64,000 nucleotides of DNA from Dolichospermum sp. DET69 (GCA_017355425.1 CP070233.1:2893501-2957500); one strand, 5' to 3'. Shown: positions 17,477-27,386, counted from the stretch's first letter. Made by a program: numbers and translations. Notes: generated by a model from the letters alone, not told the origin.

Positions 17477-18777
17477 CCTCCTATATTAGGATCACCAACA
17501 CGGTATAAGTCACCTAATTCCCATCCTTCCTCCAAACTTGGAATAAGGATTTCTTTTGAAAGTGTTTTCATGGCAAAATGGGTTTTATTTTCAGAATAGA
17601 AACAATAAACATTTTCTAAACAATCTGTGAAATGATCTAAAAGATCGGGACTGTGTGTAGTAATAATGATTTGGGTTTTTCTTGCTGCTCGCTTAATCCA
17701 TTCTGCTAAAATCCGCATCCAGGAAACGTGCAAACCTAATTCTGGTTCATCAATGACTAATAAGGAAGGTAGTGCAGGAGAATGTAATATAGTTGCCCAA
17801 CATAACATTCTTACAGTTCCATCAGACATTTCGGTCAAATAAAATGGTTCTTGATCTTTACTATCTTCAAAATACCATCCTACAGTTAATGATAAACGAC
17901 CAGAACGGATAGAACGAAGACGACGAGTTTTAGGTAAAATAGACTTCATTGCTTGATTAATACTATCTTCAAAGTCAATATTTTCCTGAATCAAATTATC
18001 TAAAACTAATGGTAAGTTATCACCAGAAGCAGATAAATAAATATCACTTCCTCCTATTTTGGGTTCTGAGGTTCTAATTTTATTTAAATCCATATTATTG
18101 GCATTATAAAATTGCCATTTGGAAATAAATTCTACTAAATCTCTTCTAGTTCTGTAGGCAGGTGTGTTTTCAGGCGAATATTGGCTATCTTCAAGCAACC
18201 TAGGAAGTATAGTCAAACCTAAAGAATTTGTAGGTATGTTATCTAAACCTTCAAAGTGTGTTCCTGAATTTTGTCCAGGAGTATTATAAACTGATACAGC
18301 ACCTTTACCAATTTCTCTATCATGGAATTTATAATGGTAAAAAGGTTGTGATTCCAATTTATTTAAATCTTGTCCACTAAATAAAAACTCCTGAGAAATA
18401 ATTAGTTTATTTTTCTTTCTGTCTACGAAAAGAGTTAAGGTAAGGATCGTGCTAAATTTTTCATGCAGCGGCTCACTCAATGATATTTGCGAAAAACAAT
18501 ATGAAAAACGGATAACAGCAGGACTTTCCACGCTATTATCTAAAATTCTATCAGCCCCGATTTTGCTAACTGCATCTTCAAAACTACTAACACCACGACT
18601 TTCATCAGGAATACTAGTTAAACAATCTTTTAAAAATTTTAAACAACTGATAAAATTACTTTTACCTGAACCATTAGAACCTATAAAAATATTGAGAGTG
18701 TCTAATTCTACTGGCTGAGGTAAAGACAAATTTTTATAATTTTGAGTAACGATAAATTGCAGAATAGGTTGATTCAT
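17464..18777 (-). CDS. AAA (ABC/SMC-like, AAA_21) ATPase of a putative defence pair
   Basis: 437 residues. Walker A FIGSNGSGKSN (Gly33-Ser40), a long insertion, an ABC-signature-like LTEMSDGTVRMLCWA, Walker B LLVIDEPELGLH and a downstream ITTHSPDLLDHF H-loop. This is the OLD/RecF-like ATPase family without an attached TOPRIM domain. The nuclease-like domain is the next gene (DUF4276), overlapping by 13 bp, so the products probably form one complex. Confidence 0.88.
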   Translation of the reverse strand: MNQPILQFIVTQNYKNLSLPQPVELDTLNIFIGSNGSGKSNFISCLKFLKDCLTSIPDESRGVSSFEDAVSKIGADRILDNSVESPAVIRFSYCFSQISLSEPLHEKFSTILTLTLFVDRKKNKLIISQEFLFSGQDLNKLESQPFYHYKFHDREIGKGAVSVYNTPGQNSGTHFEGLDNIPTNSLGLTILPRLLEDSQYSPENTPAYRTRRDLVEFISKWQFYNANNMDLNKIRTSEPKIGGSDIYLSASGDNLPLVLDNLIQENIDFEDSINQAMKSILPKTRRLRSIRSGRLSLTVGWYFEDSKDQEPFYLTEMSDGTVRMLCWATILHSPALPSLLVIDEPELGLHVSWMRILAEWIKRAARKTQIIITTHSPDLLDHFTDCLENVYCFYSENKTHFAMKTLSKEILIPSLEEGWELGDLYRVGDPNIGGWPW

Positions 18778-18874
18778 AATTTTTCAAACTTATTTTTATA
18801 GTGTCAATCCTGGGTTATATATTACCAAGAATTTGCCATTACACATTAACTAACATTATTAAAACTCTGATTGT

Positions 18875-18902
18875 GTAGGGGTAATTCATGAATTACCCCT
18901 AC
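18875..18902. repeat. 28-bp perfect palindrome, copy A
   Basis: GTAGGGGTAATTCA followed by its exact reverse complement. The same palindrome is at 25461-25490. It lies between the 3' end of ctaB and the 5' end of the ATPase gene. Confidence 0.9.
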
Positions 18903-18935
18903 TTTAGTCTTACAAACAAGTTACATGAAACTTCT

Positions 18936-19886
18936 CTACAAATGCAAGTGTTCAATCACTGTACTCAGAACGTGCTGAGTCACTGGTAAACTATCCACTA
19001 CCATGCCTAAACACAACAGCATCATGTAGGAAATGGAATACAAAAATAACTCCCTCGCTATGGTCTTATCTTCAGGATTTTGTAATAAGAGCCAAGACTT
19101 ATGGACAAATACCCCACCTAAAGTCAAGGCAATAACAGCATAGACAATACCGCTGGTGTGTAAGGGATAAAACAGTAAAATAGTAGCAGTCACGGTAATC
19201 ACTGTATAAAACCAAATTTGCCGAACGGTTGCTTCATTGCCCGCTACGACAGGTAACATCGGGATGCCTACCTTAGCGTAATCATCACTAATCATCAAAG
19301 CCAAAGCCCAGAAATGGGGAGGTGTCCACAAAAAGACAATGGCAAAAATTAGCCAAGCTGACCAGCTTAACGTACCTGTCACCGCTGCCCAACCTACTAA
19401 AGCGGGAATTGCCCCGGCTGCACCACCAATAACGATATTTTGCGTACTATGGCGTTTAAGCCAGTGAGTATAAACTAAAATATAGAAAATGATGCCAGAA
19501 AAGGCTAAAAATGCAGCTAGAAGATTGGCGAAAACGGTGAGGAGAGTGAAAGAAAGGACAGCCAGTGCGATCGCGAAAATTAAAGCATCACGGGGTTGTA
19601 CTTTGCCAGAAGGTATAGGACGGTGGCGCGTCCGTTCCATATCATAATCTATATCTCGATCATAGATACAGTTAATAGTTTGGGCGCTGGCTGCCGCCAA
19701 AGTTCCACCAATCATTGTAATAATTAACAACCAGGGATCTACCTCACCCTTAGCAGCTATCCACATACTCCCAGCCGTAGTAATTAACAACAGGGGAATA
19801 ATTCGGGGTTTGGTTAGCTGGTAGTAACTTTGAACTACTTGGAGAAATGTGTCGTGCTGACGACGAGAGACATTAGTCTCAATCAT
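18936..19886 (-). CDS. ctaB: Protoheme IX farnesyltransferase (heme O synthase)
   Basis: 316 residues. The UbiA-family first aspartate motif [20 protein letters not shown] is present, followed by the second-motif region [14 protein letters not shown], with about nine membrane spans. It attaches a farnesyl group to heme B to make heme O in the plasma or thylakoid membrane. It is encoded after ctaA on the same strand and divergent from the oxidase operon, the usual Nostoc arrangement. Confidence 0.97.
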   Translation of the reverse strand: MIETNVSRRQHDTFLQVVQSYYQLTKPRIIPLLLITTAGSMWIAAKGEVDPWLLIITMIGGTLAAASAQTINCIYDRDIDYDMERTRHRPIPSGKVQPRDALIFAIALAVLSFTLLTVFANLLAAFLAFSGIIFYILVYTHWLKRHSTQNIVIGGAAGAIPALVGWAAVTGTLSWSAWLIFAIVFLWTPPHFWALALMISDDYAKVGIPMLPVVAGNEATVRQIWFYTVITVTATILLFYPLHTSGIVYAVIALTLGGVFVHKSWLLLQNPEDKTIARELFLYSISYMMLLCLGMVVDSLPVTQHVLSTVIEHLHL

Positions 19887-19979
19887 GTTAGGTCTTTTTC
19901 CTTATTTTTCAAGAACTTATCAGCAAACTGCTTGCTACTTGGGAAATGAATATGAAGTTTTTCCCTTGTCAAATCTCTT

Positions 19980-20939
19980 TTATGGATTTATGCCATGAGT
20001 TGTTGTCACCGAGGAAGCCTGCACTTCCCGATTAGTCAACGAATCCCGCACCGATAAAACCGTAAATACTACCAAAGTACCCAGTAAAGTCGCACCGATA
20101 GCTTGGTGAGAGACGGTGAGAGGTTCAACTTGTAGATGTAAACGGAAAGTAGCCACACCTAATAAAAGTTGTAAAATTAACAAACCACCCGCCATATTTG
20201 CCAGTTTCCGCAAAGCTGGGTGTAAGGCTGGTGTCCGCCAAGAAATCAAAACCACTACCAAAGTAGCAATAGTAGGCGGTACTACGCCAAAAATATGACT
20301 GTACATGACATCACACAATTGTTCACTTGCCAAACATTGGTGTAAAGCCCAGCGAGAACCGACTATTGCCCCGAGTAAACTTTGTAAGTAGACAAAAACA
20401 GCAGCAGTGAAACCCACCCAAGGCAACTTACCCACAGTTCCCGTTCCTTGATAGGGAGTCAAACTTGTACCGATAATTAACAACGTGGTAAAAAATAACA
20501 GCGCTGTTCCCAAATGGGCCGTAACAATATCAAACCGCAACAATTCAGTCACAGTCAGCGCTCCCAAAATCCCTTGGCAGACAATTAAAAACAGGGCAAA
20601 TGTAGATGCCCAAGGTAGCCACTTAGGTAGGGAACGACGATGCCACCAGGATAAACCAGCAAGGGCGATCGCACTAAAGCCGATTAAAGCTGCATCAAGG
20701 CGATGAAACCACTCCAAAAACACTTGGAGATTCATTTGTTTGGCTGGAACTAATTCCCCATAGCACAAAGGCCAATCAGGGCAAGCAAGTCCAGCATTCA
20801 TTACGCGGGTAGCACTGCCTATAGCCATCAAAATCAAGGTGGCTACGCATATTTTCCACACCAAGGGACGAATCATCTCCTGGGGCTGTTGTGCTACTGT
20901 TGCCGCTTTATTTTGTTGTTCTAGGACAAATTCGTTCAT
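19980..20939 (-). CDS. ctaA: Heme A synthase (COX15/CtaA)
   Basis: 319 residues from the ATG at 20939 (MNEFVLEQQNK), preceded by an AAGG site; the frame extends to 21002 but the extra residues do not look like protein. Typical CtaA features: GSATRVMNAGLACPDWPLCYG near the first helix, EWFHRLDAALIG with the heme-ligand histidine, ...VTAHLG..., HQCL and VSHQAIG. It oxidises heme O to heme A for the aa3-type oxidase encoded divergently. Confidence 0.96.
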   Translation of the reverse strand: MNEFVLEQQNKAATVAQQPQEMIRPLVWKICVATLILMAIGSATRVMNAGLACPDWPLCYGELVPAKQMNLQVFLEWFHRLDAALIGFSAIALAGLSWWHRRSLPKWLPWASTFALFLIVCQGILGALTVTELLRFDIVTAHLGTALLFFTTLLIIGTSLTPYQGTGTVGKLPWVGFTAAVFVYLQSLLGAIVGSRWALHQCLASEQLCDVMYSHIFGVVPPTIATLVVVLISWRTPALHPALRKLANMAGGLLILQLLLGVATFRLHLQVEPLTVSHQAIGATLLGTLVVFTVLSVRDSLTNREVQASSVTTTHGINP

Positions 20940-21286
20940 TAACAATACCTTCAGACCGCTTGTGCTGGAAATAGAAAATTTTCTATTTTGATTTAGTACC
21001 AACTTCTAATCACCCTAACGCATACGTCAGAATGTAGAAATCAGCTTTCCTTTATACTTTGGATCACTTTAGCTAGTTTTTGCTGTAAGATTTCGTGCTG
21101 TTTTGCAGATGGAAAAAATTGATCAATAGTAATTGATAGAGATTTCTGCAAATTTTTGGCCTAATTGTCATCTACCCTGGGCAACACAACTCATTCCTCT
21201 TCTCCTCAAAATTGTGATCTTAATCAAAAAAATTAATAAAGATTTCAGACCAGCCGATGATATATCCCATTACCTGCACTACCTTA

Positions 21287-21300
21287 GTAAGTAGAGTTAC
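21287..21300 (+). promoter_or_regulatory. NtcA-like GTA-N8-TAC site in ctaA/ctaC divergent region
   Basis: The sequence GTAAGTAGAGTTAC fits the GTAN8TAC consensus exactly, 56 bp upstream of the ctaC start. A TAN3T-like -10 (TAAATT) is at about 25 bp rather than the canonical 22, so regulation by NtcA is only a suggestion. The rest of 20940-21355 has no other recognisable site. Confidence 0.3.
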
Positions 21301-21355
21301 TTTAATAAGTGCAGTAACTTTCCGATAAATTAGTCAATTCATCAAAAAATCAGCC

Positions 21356-22321
21356 GTGAAAATTCCAAATGCAATCTGGACATTACTCATTGGCATTGTC
21401 CTCACCCTCATCAGTCTCTGGTACGGTCAAAATAACGGTCTGTTACCTGTAGCAGCCACCGATGAAGCTCCTTTGATAGATGGTCTATTCAACACCATGA
21501 TGACTGTTTCTACAGGCATATTTTTCATTGTTGAAGGTGTTTTAATTTACGCTGTTATTAGATATCGTCGTCGGGCTGGTGACAATGAAGATGGTCTACC
21601 AATTGAAGGTAATGTACCACTAGAGATACTCTGGACGGCGATTCCCGCAATTATCGTCATCGGTATTTCTATTTACAGTTTTGATGTATACAACAACATT
21701 GGTGGCTTTGATCCCCATTCAGCTCATGCTGCACCAATGATGGAAGAGGCGATGAATATGCCCGGAACGGCAATGGCTGCCACTTTAATAAATACAGAAG
21801 CATCTACACAAATATCACAGCTAGATAGCAACTCTGATGCAGTTAATAAACCAGCAGAATTAATCATCAACGTGACTGGAATGCAATATGCTTGGATATT
21901 CAACTATCCAGATACGGATTTAACTACTGGTGAACTTCATGTCCCCATTGGCAAAAAAGTGGAAATCAACATGACAGCCAATGATGTCATCCACGCCTTT
22001 TGGGTTCCAGAATTTCGGATTAAACAGGATGCTATTCCTGGTAGAAGAACCAATCTCAGTTTTACTCCCAGAAAAGCGGGTGATTATCAACTCATTTGTG
22101 CTGAACTATGTGGCCCTTACCACGGGGTAATGAAAAGCCAAGTAGTGGTGGAGTCACAAGAAGCCTTTGATAGTTGGATGCAAGAACAGTTACTTGCTAG
22201 TAAAGATATGCCCAATCAAACAGTAGCGATGAATTCAATGGCAATGACTGCCGATGAATTTCTCTCTCCTTACACTAAGGATATGGGGATTCACCCAGAA
22301 ATTCTGCATCAAATTAAGTAG
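21356..22321 (+). CDS. ctaC: Cytochrome c oxidase subunit II
   Basis: 321 residues, GTG start. An N-terminal membrane segment, a second segment with FFIVEGVLIYAVIRYRRR, then the periplasmic/lumenal cupredoxin domain with the CuA site HAFWVPEF ... CAELCGPYHGVM (Cys, Glu, Cys, His, Met ligands all present). An insert of about 45 residues rich in Met/Ala/Ser follows the second helix (HAAPMMEEAMNMPGTAMAAT). First gene of the ctaCDE operon. Confidence 0.97.
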   Translation: MKIPNAIWTLLIGIVLTLISLWYGQNNGLLPVAATDEAPLIDGLFNTMMTVSTGIFFIVEGVLIYAVIRYRRRAGDNEDGLPIEGNVPLEILWTAIPAIIVIGISIYSFDVYNNIGGFDPHSAHAAPMMEEAMNMPGTAMAATLINTEASTQISQLDSNSDAVNKPAELIINVTGMQYAWIFNYPDTDLTTGELHVPIGKKVEINMTANDVIHAFWVPEFRIKQDAIPGRRTNLSFTPRKAGDYQLICAELCGPYHGVMKSQVVVESQEAFDSWMQEQLLASKDMPNQTVAMNSMAMTADEFLSPYTKDMGIHPEILHQIK

Positions 22322-22397
22322 TTTAGAAATTACAACAGTTGTGGAAGTTACAAAATCAATTCCCGGCGAATAGAATTCGCGGCTACACTAACAAAGT

Positions 22398-22564
22398 CCA
22401 CCTGCGTGGACTAATGAAAAATCAAGATCATTTAACCCACGAAGATGGGTTTTGCCTGTGTAGACGCGGTTTTTAACCACCTGCGTGGACTAATGAAAAA
22501 TCAAGGTCATTTAACCCACGGAGGTGGGTTTTGCCTGTGTAGACGCGGTTTTTAACCGCCGATT
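22398..22564. repeat. 79-bp direct repeat, two copies, hairpin-rich
   Basis: Units begin at 22398 and 22477 with CCACCTGCGTGGACTAATG and end in the GCGGTTTTTAACC hairpin. Related sequence is inverted at 56193-56250. It occupies the gap between ctaC and ctaD without an ORF, so it lies within the presumed oxidase mRNA. Confidence 0.88.
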
Positions 22565-22587
22565 TAATTGCTAAACTTTTTTAAAAT

Positions 22588-24252
22588 ATGACACAAGCAC
22601 AGTTACAAGAAACGGTTAATATCCCCAACCTTCCTGAAGAACATGAGGAAAGGCATTGGCGCGACTTTTTTGGTTTTAGTACCGACCATAAGGTGATTGG
22701 GATTCAATACTTAGTCACCTCGTTTATTTTTTACTGCATTGGCGGTGTCATGGCTGATTTGGTGCGGACAGAATTACGCACTCCCGAAGTAGATTTTGTC
22801 ACGCCGGAAGTCTATAACAGCCTGTTTACACTCCATGCCACAATCATGATTTTCCTGTGGATTGTGCCAACAGGAGCAGGATTTGCTAACTATTTGATTC
22901 CGCTGATGATTGGCGCGAGAGATATGGCTTTTCCTCGCCTAAATGCTGTGGCTTTTTGGATGGTTCCCCCAGCGGGTGTATTACTGGTTGCTAGTTTAGC
23001 GGTAGGTGATGCCCCTGATGCTGGTTGGACTTCCTACCCACCTCTGAGTTTGGTAACAGGCCAGGTGGGAGAGGGGATTTGGATTATGAGTGTGTTGTTA
23101 TTGGGGACTTCTTCGATTTTGGGGGCGATTAACTTTCTCGTTACTCTTTGGAAGATGCGTGTTCCCAGTATGGGCATTTATCAAATGCCGTTGTTTTGTT
23201 GGGCAATGATAGCAACTTCGGCTTTGGTGCTGGTATCTACACCTGTTTTAGCTGCGGCTTTGATTTTGCTGGGTTTTGATTTGTTGGCAGGAACAACATT
23301 TTTTAATCCTTCTGGTGGGGGAGATCCTGTGGTGTACCAGCATATGTTCTGGTTTTATTCCCACCCAGCGGTTTACATTATGATTTTGCCTTTCTTTGGG
23401 GCAATTTCGGAAATTATCCCAATTCACGCCCGCAAACCGATTTTTGGCTATAAAGCGATCGCTTTTTCATCCCTAGCTATCAGCTTTTTAGGGTTAATCG
23501 TTTGGGCGCATCATATGTTTACCAGCGGTGTTCCCGGTTGGTTGCGGATGTTCTTTATGATCACCACCATGATCATTGCTGTTCCCACTGGGATTAAAAT
23601 TTTCGGTTGGTTAGCAACTCTCTGGGGTGGCAAAATCCGCTTCACTAGCGCCATGTTGTTTGCTATCGGCTTTTTAGCAACTTTTGTGATTGGTGGAATT
23701 AGTGGCGTAATGTTGGCCGCAGTTCCTTTTGATATTCACGTTCATGATACTTACTTTGTAGTAGCGCATCTTCATTATGTTCTATTCGGTGGTAGCGTAT
23801 TAGGTATCTTTGCGGCTATTTACCACTGGTTCCCGAAAATGACGGGACGGAAAATGAACGAGTTTTGGGGACAGATGCATTTTGCCCTCACCATGATTGG
23901 TTTAAATATGACTTTCTTACCCATGCACAAGCTGGGACTCATGGGCATGAATCGTCGGATTGCCGAATATGATCCCAAGTTCACTAGTTTGAATCAAATC
24001 TGCACCTACGGGTCTTATATATTGGCGGTTTCCACATTACCATTTATCGTCAATGCTGTTTGGTGTTGGTTCTATGGAGAAAAAGCCGGTAATAATCCTT
24101 GGCAAGCGCTGACTTTGGAATGGATGACTACTTCTCCTCCAGCTATTGAGAATTTTGAAACCCTTCCGGTTTTGACCACTGGCCCTTACGATTACGGCGT
24201 GAGTCATGAACGAGTTGAAGTTCAACCTGTATTAACTCCCCAGACTGAATAA
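22588..24252 (+). CDS. ctaD: Cytochrome c oxidase subunit I (aa3-type)
   Basis: 554 residues, twelve membrane helices. Heme-copper signatures: WFYSHPAVYIMILPFFG (CuB His with the crosslinked Tyr), WAHHMFTSG (CuB His-His) and HDTYFVVAHLHYVLFG (heme ligands). Catalytic subunit of terminal oxidase; the set here resembles the vegetative-cell cox1 cluster of heterocystous species because ctaA/ctaB are adjacent. Confidence 0.98.
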   Translation: MTQAQLQETVNIPNLPEEHEERHWRDFFGFSTDHKVIGIQYLVTSFIFYCIGGVMADLVRTELRTPEVDFVTPEVYNSLFTLHATIMIFLWIVPTGAGFANYLIPLMIGARDMAFPRLNAVAFWMVPPAGVLLVASLAVGDAPDAGWTSYPPLSLVTGQVGEGIWIMSVLLLGTSSILGAINFLVTLWKMRVPSMGIYQMPLFCWAMIATSALVLVSTPVLAAALILLGFDLLAGTTFFNPSGGGDPVVYQHMFWFYSHPAVYIMILPFFGAISEIIPIHARKPIFGYKAIAFSSLAISFLGLIVWAHHMFTSGVPGWLRMFFMITTMIIAVPTGIKIFGWLATLWGGKIRFTSAMLFAIGFLATFVIGGISGVMLAAVPFDIHVHDTYFVVAHLHYVLFGGSVLGIFAAIYHWFPKMTGRKMNEFWGQMHFALTMIGLNMTFLPMHKLGLMGMNRRIAEYDPKFTSLNQICTYGSYILAVSTLPFIVNAVWCWFYGEKAGNNPWQALTLEWMTTSPPAIENFETLPVLTTGPYDYGVSHERVEVQPVLTPQTE

Positions 24253-24365
24253 GAATCTTGTTCCCAGTCTCCGACTGGGAATGTAATCATAAAGGCTGGT
24301 GCCTCTACTGGCACTAAAGGCAGAGCCTTTTAGAATTCATCCCCATACAGAGTATGGGAACGAGA

Positions 24366-24396
24366 ATTACCAATTACCAATTACCAATTACCAATT
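24366..24396. repeat. STRR: (ATTACCA)n heptamer
   Basis: About four and a half tandem copies of ATTACCA end two bases before the ctaE start codon. Heptanucleotide STRR repeats are characteristic of heterocyst-forming cyanobacteria. Confidence 0.9.
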
Positions 24397-24397
24397 C

Positions 24398-25015
24398 ATG
24401 CAAAGTCAAATAATTGATACCGCAAAAACTGAAATAAATCATGACCATATAGCCGTTTCTCATCACGAAGCACATCCAGATCATCGTTTGACTGGTCTAT
24501 TTATGTTTTTGGTGGCTGAAGGGATGATTTTTATGGGTTTGTTTGGTGCATACCTTGTTTTTCGTTCTACTATCCCTGTCTGGCCACCGGCAGGAACACC
24601 AGATTTAGAACTGTTGTTACCGACTGTGAATACTTCTATTTTGATAGCCAGCAGTTTTGTCATGCACAATGCTGATACTGCTATTAAAAAGAATGATACG
24701 AAGGGAATGCGGATTTGGTTGGCAATTACCGCAGCTATGGGGGCAATTTTCTTAGCAGGTCAGGTTTATGAATATGCTCATTTAGAGTTTGGTCTGACTA
24801 CCAATTTATTTGCAAGTTCATTTTATGTGTTGACTGGTTTTCACGGTTTGCACGTGACTATTGGCGTTTTAGCAATTTTAGCAGTGTTGTGGCGATCGCG
24901 TACTCCCGGACACTACAGCAATGAACAGCGCTTTGGTATTGAAGCAGCAGAAATTTACTGGCACTTTGTAGATGTAATTTGGATTATTTTGTTCGGATTA
25001 CTGTATTTACTCTAG
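24398..25015 (+). CDS. ctaE: Cytochrome c oxidase subunit III
   Basis: 205 residues from the ATG at 24398. An upstream in-frame ATG at 24299 would translate the STRR and is rejected. Features: RLTGLFMFLVAEGMIFMGLF, FYVLTGFHGLHVTIG and EIYWHFVDVIWIILF are standard CtaE helices. No good ribosome site is visible because the STRR runs up to the start. Confidence 0.95.
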   Translation: MQSQIIDTAKTEINHDHIAVSHHEAHPDHRLTGLFMFLVAEGMIFMGLFGAYLVFRSTIPVWPPAGTPDLELLLPTVNTSILIASSFVMHNADTAIKKNDTKGMRIWLAITAAMGAIFLAGQVYEYAHLEFGLTTNLFASSFYVLTGFHGLHVTIGVLAILAVLWRSRTPGHYSNEQRFGIEAAEIYWHFVDVIWIILFGLLYLL

Positions 25016-25057
25016 GTATTAATTACTTAGTTGTTCACTCCACTCGAATAACCGACA

Positions 25058-25081
25058 ATCCCCCTCTTGGGGGTTTTTTTT
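25058..25081 (+). terminator. Rho-independent terminator of ctaCDE
   Basis: CCCCC-TCTT-GGGGG followed by eight T, 43 bp after the ctaE stop. Confidence 0.88.
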
Positions 25082-25171
25082 GTTTGGTGAGAGTTTCAGA
25101 TCCCCCACTTCTTTAAGAAGTCGGGGATCTTATATCTTATGGTAAAGAGAAATAGATTTTTTCAATGTTAA

Positions 25172-25385
25172 CTATGCCAAACTTTCTAAAGCTTGAACTT
25201 CCTCAAGAGATAATTCCGTAACTTCGGCAATTTGTTCTAAATTCATCCCAATTCGTAACAAATTTAAAGCCAATTTTCTGGTTGTTTCAGCCTTACCTTC
25301 AACTTTACCTTCAGCTTTACCTTCAGCTTTACCTTTAGCTTCACCTTCTTGGAGGATTTCTTGATAAAAGGTTGTTTTGTCAAGG
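25172..25385 (-). pseudogene. C-terminal remnant of Rpn/PD-(D/E)XK transposase-like gene
   Basis: On the minus strand the frame reads TTFYQEILQEGEAKGKAEGK, further GKxEGK repeats, then TTRKLALNLLRIGMNLEQIA ... LSLEEVQALESLA and a TAG. This is the typical end of Rpn-family (recombination-promoting nuclease/putative transposase) proteins of cyanobacteria. An in-frame stop precedes it and the nuclease domain is missing. About 70 residues of a once 250-300-residue protein remain. Confidence 0.75.
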
Positions 25386-25460
25386 TTTTAGAAGCTAATA
25401 AAGTAATGTAGCATATTAAATCCATACAGGAAGACTCCTGAATTATGCCAGATGAAACAA

Positions 25461-25490
25461 AGTAGGGGTAATTCATGAATTACCCCTACT
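25461..25490. repeat. 30-bp perfect palindrome, copy B
   Basis: The same palindrome as at 18875-18902, with one extra matching pair (A...T) at its ends. It is 23 bp downstream of the HlyD adaptor stop. Confidence 0.9.
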
Positions 25491-25512
25491 AAAGACTTGA
25501 TTTTACCAATCC

Positions 25513-27114
25513 CTAACGTACCTCATTTAAACTCTCGATTTGGTTGGTAAACATCTCCGTAAACAAACTCATGACTGTACGTTCTTCACGGACTTTGATA
25601 TTAGCAGTAATAGACATTCCCGACTGTAAGGATATTTTTCTACCTTGACCGATAAGATTTAATTGTTGTTTATCTAATTTGATTTTAGCGGGAAATCTAT
25701 AAAATTGATGGTTTTGATCTGGAGGTAAAGCATCTGAACCAATATTAACTACTTTACCTTTGATATCGCCAAATTCACTAAAAGGAAAGGAATCAATTCT
25801 CACATCTACATTCATGCCTTTTCTAACAAAACCAATATCCTTATTGGTAATGAAAACTTCCGCTATGAGGCTATCTTTAGGGACAATTTGCATTAATTTT
25901 TGGGTAGCATTGGCAACAAAACCCGGATTTTTAGCTTGAAGATCGAAAACTATACCTCCTACTGGAGCGCGGAGTTTTTGATATTTAACATTTAACTGTG
26001 TTTGCGATATTTTGCTACTGATATCTGCTAAACGTTGTTCATTTTCTAAAATAATCTTTGTGAACTGACTATCAATATCAGCAATACGTTGTTTGTTAGC
26101 ACCTATTTTTTCCAAAATAATTTTATCAGAACTCGCAACTGTATTAGTTAATTGCTCTTTTCCTTTATCAATATCAAATGTTAACCGTTTTTCTTCTTCC
26201 TGTAATTGTGATATTTCGGCTTTGAGCGTTTGTACCTGTTGTTTTTGATTTAGATACTGTAGTTTAGAAATACCACCCTCTTCAGCCAAGGTTTTAAGAC
26301 TTTCTAAAATCTGACTTTGAATTGCTAAACCATTTTTAGTATCTTGCAGTTTAAATTCAGTTTGAGAAAGTTGTTTTCTAGTTTTTGAAACTTCCAAATC
26401 TGCGGCTTTGGAACGAGATGCTAATTCTGTTTTAGCAACTGATAATAGTTGTGTTTCATCAATTCCCGTCCCTGCTGCTCCAGGTAAATTTCTTAATTGA
26501 GAACGTAATAATTCATTGTCTGCTACTAAGGAAGCACGACTTTTGAGCAGGAAGGCTGATTCTCCTGGTAGTTTACTGCGTAAAAATGCTAGTTCGGAAT
26601 CTATGCCCGTACTTGCTCCCATTAAGCGCCGATAGATATTATTTTCTTGAATTAAAGCTACGCGAATTTTATTCAATGAATTTAATTCTGCTAGGGTAGC
26701 AATAGAATCGAAGGTTAATAATAAATCCCCTGCTTTTACCTCTTTTCCATCTTTCACATAAAGTGATTTTACAACTCCATTAATGGGAGCTTGGACTTCT
26801 TTTACTGTTCCTTCTGGTTTTAATTGTCCGGTTGCGGGAACTACTTGTTCAATTTTCGCTAAACAAGCCCAAATAATCCCAAAACAAGCTAATCCCATGA
26901 GAGTAATCATGATGGTTCGTGACCACATTGGGGATTGACGGAGAACTACAGATTGCTCAAAGTTATCAAAATTGAAGTCGGGTTTTGGCTGTTTGGGAGT
27001 AGGTTTGGGAGATGTTAATACTTGTGCATCTTTATCTTTGTATGATCCTTTGCCATTTCCGTTGCCGTTGCCATTGCCGTTTCCGTTGGTGTATTTACCA
27101 TTAATTTGAGTCAT
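25513..27114 (-). CDS. HlyD-family periplasmic adaptor of type I secretion
   Basis: 533 residues from the ATG at 27114 (MTQINGKYTNG); the frame extends to 27357 through a dispersed repeat and is rejected there. A cytoplasmic Asn-Gly repeat tail (microsatellite-encoded), one membrane helix (about 66-86), a biotinyl-lipoyl-like hairpin half (INGVVKSLYVKDGKEVKAGD), a long coiled coil (about 200-390), the second lipoyl half (LRAPVGGIVFDL) and a beta-barrel. It would join the ABC exporter encoded 272 bp upstream to an outer-membrane TolC-like channel not present in this window. Confidence 0.93.
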   Translation of the reverse strand: MTQINGKYTNGNGNGNGNGNGKGSYKDKDAQVLTSPKPTPKQPKPDFNFDNFEQSVVLRQSPMWSRTIMITLMGLACFGIIWACLAKIEQVVPATGQLKPEGTVKEVQAPINGVVKSLYVKDGKEVKAGDLLLTFDSIATLAELNSLNKIRVALIQENNIYRRLMGASTGIDSELAFLRSKLPGESAFLLKSRASLVADNELLRSQLRNLPGAAGTGIDETQLLSVAKTELASRSKAADLEVSKTRKQLSQTEFKLQDTKNGLAIQSQILESLKTLAEEGGISKLQYLNQKQQVQTLKAEISQLQEEEKRLTFDIDKGKEQLTNTVASSDKIILEKIGANKQRIADIDSQFTKIILENEQRLADISSKISQTQLNVKYQKLRAPVGGIVFDLQAKNPGFVANATQKLMQIVPKDSLIAEVFITNKDIGFVRKGMNVDVRIDSFPFSEFGDIKGKVVNIGSDALPPDQNHQFYRFPAKIKLDKQQLNLIGQGRKISLQSGMSITANIKVREERTVMSLFTEMFTNQIESLNEVR

Positions 27115-27180
27115 AATAATTTTGGAATTTAGATTTTGGATTTTAGATTGAATATTTAGAGGACTCCACCAAATAGATAA

Positions 27181-27294
27181 TCCAATCTTGTGGGATGGGC
27201 ATCCTGCCCGTCCTGATATTATTAGCAGGGACAGATGCCTGCACCACAAGAAATTTTGGGATATTTTTTTATTTGGAAGTCTCTTAGTGGTGTG
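27181..27294. repeat. ~110-bp dispersed structured repeat, copy 1
   Basis: Starts TCCAATCTTGTGGGATGGGC and carries outer arms CTTGTGG/CCACAAG and an inner GGGCATCCTGCCC arm, then AAATTTTGGGATA and AGTCTCTT. Further copies at 34266-34372 and 46341-46444, all in the same orientation on this strand. Confidence 0.9.
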
Positions 27295-27386
27295 TAATTT
27301 TATCTTTAATTCAGTTATCAGTTGAATTTTATTTAAACAACTGACGGGGTAAAGCAAAAGCTAAACCCCTACGAATAAATGACAAA

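Noticed and set aside
24299-24397. N-terminal extension of subunit III
   Set aside because: It would translate intergenic DNA and the ATTACCA STRR; the conserved protein starts at 24398.
25264-25476. 70-residue minus-strand ORF rich in Lys/Val
   Set aside because: It is the wrong frame of the GKxEGK repeat in the Rpn-family relic.
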